Below, piece by piece: positions 58,960 through 64,000 of a stretch of DNA of 64,000 bases (positions within the stretch are counted from its first letter, which is position 1; each line of letters begins with the position of its first letter). The position numbers and the translations under genes were made by a program. The DNA is from Coprinellus micaceus (taxonomy: Eukaryota > Basidiomycota > Agaricomycetes > Agaricales > Psathyrellaceae). The notes beneath the pieces were generated by a model. The model did no database searches and was not told the DNA's origin. It saw only the letters and a program-made list of their open reading frames with translations. Where the stretch lies: contig OX596342.1 in NCBI GenBank assembly GCA_951394405.1, positions 1,922,001 through 1,986,000 on the forward strand, in the 5' to 3' direction.

Positions 58960-61900
58960 CTCACTGTAGCTAGGAACACCCTTTCACAGATGACGGAGTC
59001 TCTTGCGGAAGTGACTGCATTCAAGCGTGCAATCCAAGCAATACAATTCAATTCAACGCCGGGATCACAGAGGCCTCGTGGCGAAGAACCGCTCACAGTT
59101 CGTGACCCTGTGACTGGGCATCTACCAACGTCGTCCGTGTCATAAAACCTTTGCCGTGCCTTGTTTCCAACGAGCTTGTTGGCAACGATGTCGCATCCCC
59201 TCATCTGGCCCAGCAAGATCTTCTTCTATCCCATCGGCAATACCAGTGCTGTCTCTGTGACCGCGGACTTGCCACCAGAAGAGCCAGCTTGTGTTCTACT
59301 GCTGGGATGCGGAGACCCACGAAATATTCTCCATACTGTGGTAGCCGAGACTCACAGTACGCCGTTTTTCGTCGATGAGACTGTTCTCCTCGTGAACTAA
59401 TCATGGCGGGGTGACAGACCGGTCGCTCGACTTCACATGCTGCGACGTTGAGCCGGCGGTCTTTGGTAAGCTAATCGGTCGTTTGCTTCACAATTTCCCC
59501 TTTGACGTTCCCTCCAGCCAGGAATGTGCTCCTGTTCACCCTAATCATGGACGGCCAGCCCTCTGCAACGATATGGAATGTGTTCTATCACCTCCGCCTC
59601 GACGCCAAATCGCACAAGGTACTCATCGATCAGTGCAATAAACTCATCGATCTTTCGGAGAATTCCCAGCAGTGGCGAGATTCTCAGTACGGCGGTACCC
59701 TCAGAATGGCCACCGATTATACCCTGGCGGAGCTCAGACGGCATTGGGGGTTGTACGCGGCCATGCCTGAGCTTCCCGCTCACCACCGTAAGGCCATCGA
59801 CCATGAATTCACCACACAAGCAAAGAAAAACGCGGGCGCTGGACGTGTCAGCACCGTGACTCGTTCACTAGGCCCGCTCTTGTTACAGGGAGCAGACGTG
59901 GTTGCGTCGTCGCTCACGTCGTACTGGAACTCCGGCACAACATTCACCGATGGGAAGAGCATCGCAGAAGCCACCATCCTCAACCCTACCTTCGTATACT
60001 CGCTCGCCGGGGAGACCTGTTCAGTGCACTACGGCACCGATCCCCTCACCCCTTTCCACCTTGCATCGACGTTTGCGGGCCCCAAGGTGCCCACCTTTCC
60101 CCAAGTCATCAAAGCGGCCAAGGCCCAATTCGACAATTGGTGTACGTCATTCGCCACTGCCATCTCCACCCCCTTCCCTCCGGTTGTAAGATCCATCGTA
60201 GGCGATGCGATAGCCGTGTGCCACTCCCTTCGCGTGTTTGGTAGTACTGGTGTCCTGCGGCCTGGCATCCCTGTGGCGCAATGGAAGACCTCCCTCACCC
60301 AATTCAATGCATGGGAATACGTGGATAGGCCTCAGCCAGCGCCCACCTGTTTCAACGTAATACACACATCGAATCTCGAGGACCATATCGGCCTTCTGAA
60401 TGTCCTCATACCCGCAGCACCGCTTCTCTCCGACAACGCCTCGAGCGTGATGTACACAGAATCTCTACTTGCATTGGCCAGTGACCCGACGAAGGAGTTT
60501 ATCGAGCACCTCAAGGCCGATCTGACGGTCATGGGCCTTCTCTTGGGCATCTGCCCCGTGGACTACCTCTGCGGCTTCGCATCGAGAAGCAATACGCACG
60601 AGCTCCTCCATGCACAATCTAGGTCAAAGAAGGCAAAGGATGTCAATATCGGCCAATTCCAGCAGATTGTCACCTGGCGCTCCCCATCCTCCTGCGATCT
60701 TATTGCGAGTCAAATCCAAGTTCTGCCGCCCACATTCGATCCGTACCAGATGGCAACCTTCTTTTACGATGTTTACCAGTCCCTTTACGCACAGGAGTCG
60801 GCGATGAACTTCTGGGACCAGCATAACACGGGGAGGCGTGAGGACTACATTCGGGCAGTCGGGTCGTCCAACATCACCGCGCACTACACTCGCGAGGCTT
60901 TCGTCCTCTTCCTGAAGTTGGTGAAAGACCGCCTGCAACCCACAGACGACGACTGGGCTGCAACAGTGTCGAGGTTCAACAATCGCTTGTTGGATACGTG
61001 GTCCAGGGCAAACATGGAGACGCTCCACTATCAAGACCTCCTTGGACATCTTCACCGTTACGGACTGTACAAAGCGAACACATTCACCCCGAGCGCCCGG
61101 AAGGTTGGTCCCTTCGCTCCGTGGGGCACCATTCCTGACCTAATCAGGATCGTCCTCGTCGTTCCACGCCATGAGCTGCATGTCCTCGAGAACTCGAATG
61201 CAGACGAGGTCGGTACCCCTCCACTACACTGCGAAATATTTGGGGATAACTGCTCGAACCTCTTCACATCGGTGCACGCCGCCTTCGGTCGCGCCGTGTC
61301 GGTCGGAACAAAGGACAAACCCCAGGTGGTTTTTGAAGAAGACTTAAAGGGTTGGAAGGGGAAATCTCCGCTCGTTTGCTCGTTCATGGCCCCGTCGTAC
61401 CTCTTGACGGAGCTTGAGCCTCCAAGCAACCTCAGTGTCGCGTTTTCCGTTCGCAACACGCCTGCGGCTTGCGCGACCTTGATCAAGAAGCTCGGTATAT
61501 CATTGAGGATCTTCAGTGCGAAGTTGATGGACCCGACCTTGGTCTATATCCTCCCCGAGTCGCCCTTGCCTGCCAAACGCTTGCGGGCTGGCACGCGAGC
61601 TGCGCCGACTTCTTCAAGCTTTGCTCCATCTTCCGTCTCAGAGCAGATAGGGAAGGCAGACAGAGCAGTTCTCGACTTCGACGAGGATTGTGAACACGTA
61701 TCAACTCTGGCTATCCGTGTCAATATCACCGACGAGGCGTCGCTCAATCTTTTCTCTGCTGAAGGAAGCACGGCGCTACCGGACATCGAGCAGGTGTCGG
61801 CATGCGTTGTCAAGATCGCACTTGGTGGTCGTGCGCAGCGGGTCGTGTTCCCATTCCCCGTCGTAGGAAGTCAGCATCGTTTACGCTTAGCGCGCAAGTC

Positions 61901-63008
61901 TCGATATATTGAGGTGTGTTTCTCCCTGTCTTCTCCTTTATTATTCATGTATTCATGTGTCGACGCAACATAGGTCCTTGTTCCACCATCGCGATCCTTC
62001 ATGGAAGACGGAATGAAGTTCAATCCATACCCCGTTGTCCGAAACGGCTCGACAATCTTCCCTTGGAGTGTTCACCGGATCAATCCTTCCTCTCTCCCTG
62101 TCCTCAATGTCAACGCCGCGAAGGACCTCAACAAATGGCTCAGTCTCCACATCGCGTCCATGATGTCGAATCGCGAACGAAAGCTACGCAAGAAGCGCAA
62201 GCACGACGCCCTCATGTTCGCCAAGGACACCATACACATGATCTTCACGTACGCATCTGGGATACAAGGTTCCAAGAAACCAAGGAGGATATTCCAGCTC
62301 GTTGACGAAGAGAAGAATAACAGCGACACTATCTTCTTCATCGACAAAATCCGGTTCGACGGTGCGTCCCATACCGTTGTGTGCGATGGATATGTTTTCG
62401 CCGGAAGTCCCGCCTGGATAAAGAGCATAATCGGGACACCGATGGAAAAGTCCTTCGGACAGCTGGTTACGAACGCCGACATGGTGAAAGTCCCGATTTT
62501 CCAAGGGGAGATGCAAGGATGGAAACAACTACTCCCTGCCTTCGCTGAGCGATGTCGCACTTGGAGCCATAACGCGAACTGCGAGTACAACCTAGAAGGC
62601 AACACGATACCGCTGTCCGAGGAAATGGAGGAGGTTCCGCTATGCAGCTGTGGTCAAGGGAAAGAAGTGGACGGGATGCTTGCGGTTCCTCTTTGGAAGC
62701 CGTTCGCGCCTTATGTCACCCGGGTTGCGATCTCCCCTTTGTTCGCAGTGTCGTACCTTGAGAGTGTAGGAAGGGCGAGAGGCGGTGGACAGGGAAGGAA
62801 GTGTGCGGTGTGCAGAGGTAAGGGCAAGAGGGATGCAGGGTTGAAGACGTGCTCAGGGTGTAAGAAGGTCAGGTACTGCTCGGACGAGTGTCAGAAGAAG
62901 GATTGGAAGGCGCACAAACCCAAATGCAAGGCTTGAGCTTGGGCGCGTGTAAACAGTGAGCTGTTCCAAAGCGCTTGGTATACATGACATGTCGAAAGCA
63001 CGTACAAT
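58960..63008 (+). repeat. Right arm of 4 kb inverted duplication
   Basis: This 4,049 bp block is the mirror copy of 38132-42184, with the same sharp ends. The flanking bases are GGTTG before and GTTGAATGG after, so a 4 bp GTTG flanks it directly, which may be a target-site trace or chance. No disrupted gene is visible around this copy, which makes it the better candidate for the older or donor location. Confidence 0.93.
59188..62936 (+). CDS. DUF4470 / MYND zinc-finger protein, right copy
   Basis: Four exons (59188-59356, 59418-59465, 59518-61913, 61974-62936) give 1,191 residues, one fewer than the left copy because of a lost Ser in the SSKKAKD stretch. The domain layout is identical: MSHPLIWPSKIFFYPIGNTSAVS and RSLDFTCCDVEPAVFARNVLLFTL (DUF4470), a long unassigned centre, and the C-terminal MYND finger with all Cys/His ligands (CAVCRGKGK..TCSGCKKVRYCSDECQKKDWKAHKPKCKA). 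The last exon differs from the left copy at about 15 of 311 residues, many of them conservative, and splice sites are preserved. Both copies are open throughout, which argues that both are or were recently functional. Function unknown. Confidence 0.9.
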
Positions 63009-63844
63009 GTTGAATGGACACCCCATGACATAGACTGGTCATGGTCCTAATGGCCCGTATGGGTTGGCACATAGTCCAACTAACATGGGCCCACCATAAC
63101 CTTGATTGTCATGGCCCACATGGGCGGGCGGCCCGGCGGCCCGGCCCATGCGAATCCAGACTTCAAGGCTCGGTGCTGGGCTGGAGGCGGAGTCTGATAA
63201 GCAGATAGCAAATATAATATTAGTGTTATTACGTCTGACGGCAATGATGTAGGACACCAACAAGTGGCCGTGATGTGACGCTGTCTGTGTTATTCTCGGC
63301 CATAAAGATTTCACATCCGGCTCATGCCACTAGCATCTGGTCCATGCCTCGTACGGGCCGTACCTATGTCGTTTCAACTTTCACAAGAACCAAGAGTTGC
63401 AGGGTCTCTTTGTCAGGCTCCTCCCACATTACGGCGGTATAGCGGCAGAGCATCTCATCCGCCATCAGCTCCGAGGAAGTCCTGAGCCACCAGAGGCTTC
63501 TATCGCAAATTTTGGCATTTGCGAAGGGGATGATTAGAGTTCGTGCTCTTCTCGCAAGCACCTTTTCAAGCGCTATCATGGCTGAAGCGACTCTTCCCAT
63601 TACTGTATTGTTGTGGAAGGTACCACTTGTTCACGCACACCTTGACCAACCCGAAAAAGCAGGGGATAGATGTTGATATTTGAATCCGGCGTGACTGCTC
63701 AAAGGCTTGAAGATCCTACCCATTGATGACCTACAGAGGCTGCCAAATATCAAGGTGTCCCAACCCCTTTGTTGGAAAGCACTCAAGGCCCGCGTATATA
63801 AATTCCTGCCGGACTTTCATCTAGACCCGTGGAGGACTTCGAAG
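63009..63844. other. Region beyond the right arm
   Basis: About 840 bp. The stretch 63040-63160 is rich in GGCCC and CATGGGC words with local dyad symmetry. A minus-strand frame 63364-63600 (ending ETLQLLVLVKVETT) could be the 3' exon of a gene, but no family is recognised. Confidence 0.35.
63795..63802 (+). promoter_or_regulatory. TATA box before a possible gene at the window edge
   Basis: TATATAAA lies 50 bp before the ATG at 63845, a plausible core-promoter spacing. Confidence 0.4.
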
Positions 63845-64000
63845 ATGTTGAGTGAGGTCGGGATCAACGGCGTTGAGGTTGGAGAACGCTCTGTGCGGGG
63901 ATTGGGGACACGTCTCTTTCCCATGGATGACACCTTCTATCCTCGTCTCCCGCCACCTCTGTTTCAATGTATTTTTTCGCTGGGCACTGCTCCATACCCC
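63845..64000 (+). CDS. Possible 5' end of an unidentified gene (runs off window)
   Basis: An open frame of 52 codons from ATG 63845 to the window end, starting MLSEVGINGVEVGERSVRGLG. It has a TATA box 50 bp upstream and no stop before the edge. No domain is recognisable in this short piece, so it may be chance. Confidence 0.3.
   Translation, partial: MLSEVGINGVEVGERSVRGLGTRLFPMDDTFYPRLPPPLFQCIFSLGTAPYP

Noticed and set aside
38132..63008. The arms as ordinary DNA transposons or LTR elements
   Set aside because: No transposase, integrase or reverse transcriptase, and the two ends are neither inverted nor direct repeats of each other.
1..64000. CRISPR arrays, rRNA, tRNA
   Set aside because: No regularly spaced repeats, no rRNA-like stretch and no convincing tRNA cloverleaf were seen by eye; the gene structure is eukaryotic.

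Overview
The window is nuclear DNA from a filamentous basidiomycete, most likely an Agaricomycete. Genes are dense and broken by many 45-70 bp GT-AG introns. The gene content fits: a class I hydrophobin, a basidiomycete-type cytochrome P450, an AA9 lytic polysaccharide monooxygenase (LPMO), a NACHT-type STAND NTPase, a DUF4470/MYND-finger gene pair and a lineage-specific F-box family. No rRNA, tRNA or CRISPR array was recognised. Exon joins were made by eye from splice sites, reading phase and agreement with protein families.

Left half (1-36,973), mostly single-copy genes in this order: hydrophobin (105-566, +); P450 (1047-3045, +); a divergent F-box protein (3680-5991, +); an orphan protein with the N-terminal domain of GTPBP1/2 GTPases (6340-7749, -); an anion permease of the citrate/arsenite superfamily (8595-10444, -), divergent from a CorA-like membrane protein (11085-13485, +); a 2.7 kb stretch without a convincing gene; an OPT oligopeptide transporter (16201-20452, +); a SET-domain histone lysine methyltransferase with a very long disordered N-terminus (20833-25300, +); a mitochondrial stomatin-like SPFH protein (25985-27204, +); a NACHT NTPase (27944-30729, -); Mo25/Hym1 (31660-32947, -); and two tandem AIF/AMID-like FAD oxidoreductases (33627-34992 and 35563-36973, -).

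Right half (37,383-63,008) is a rapidly rearranging accessory block. Two near-identical arms of about 4.05 kb lie in inverted orientation (38,132-42,184 and 58,960-63,008). Each carries one intact four-exon gene for a protein of about 1,190 residues, with an N-terminal DUF4470 domain and a C-terminal MYND zinc finger. The left arm lies inside an F-box gene whose 5' and 3' pieces flank it and whose middle is lost. Between the arms are members of two F-box families at every stage from intact to decayed: family A at 43,034-45,376, 47,761-49,870, 53,832-56,138 and 56,856-57,180; family B at 46,092-47,425 with a stop codon and 57,236-58,691. An AA9 LPMO gene (50,985-52,195) sits in the middle. Gene order and relative orientation are roughly mirrored about the centre, as in an old inverted duplication overlaid by a more recent copying of the DUF4470/MYND unit.

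The intergenic sequence holds one clear unexplained signal: the 10-mer GGGCGCTTAA occurs seven times exactly, all outside the coding sequences modelled here, where about 0.1 occurrences are expected by chance.
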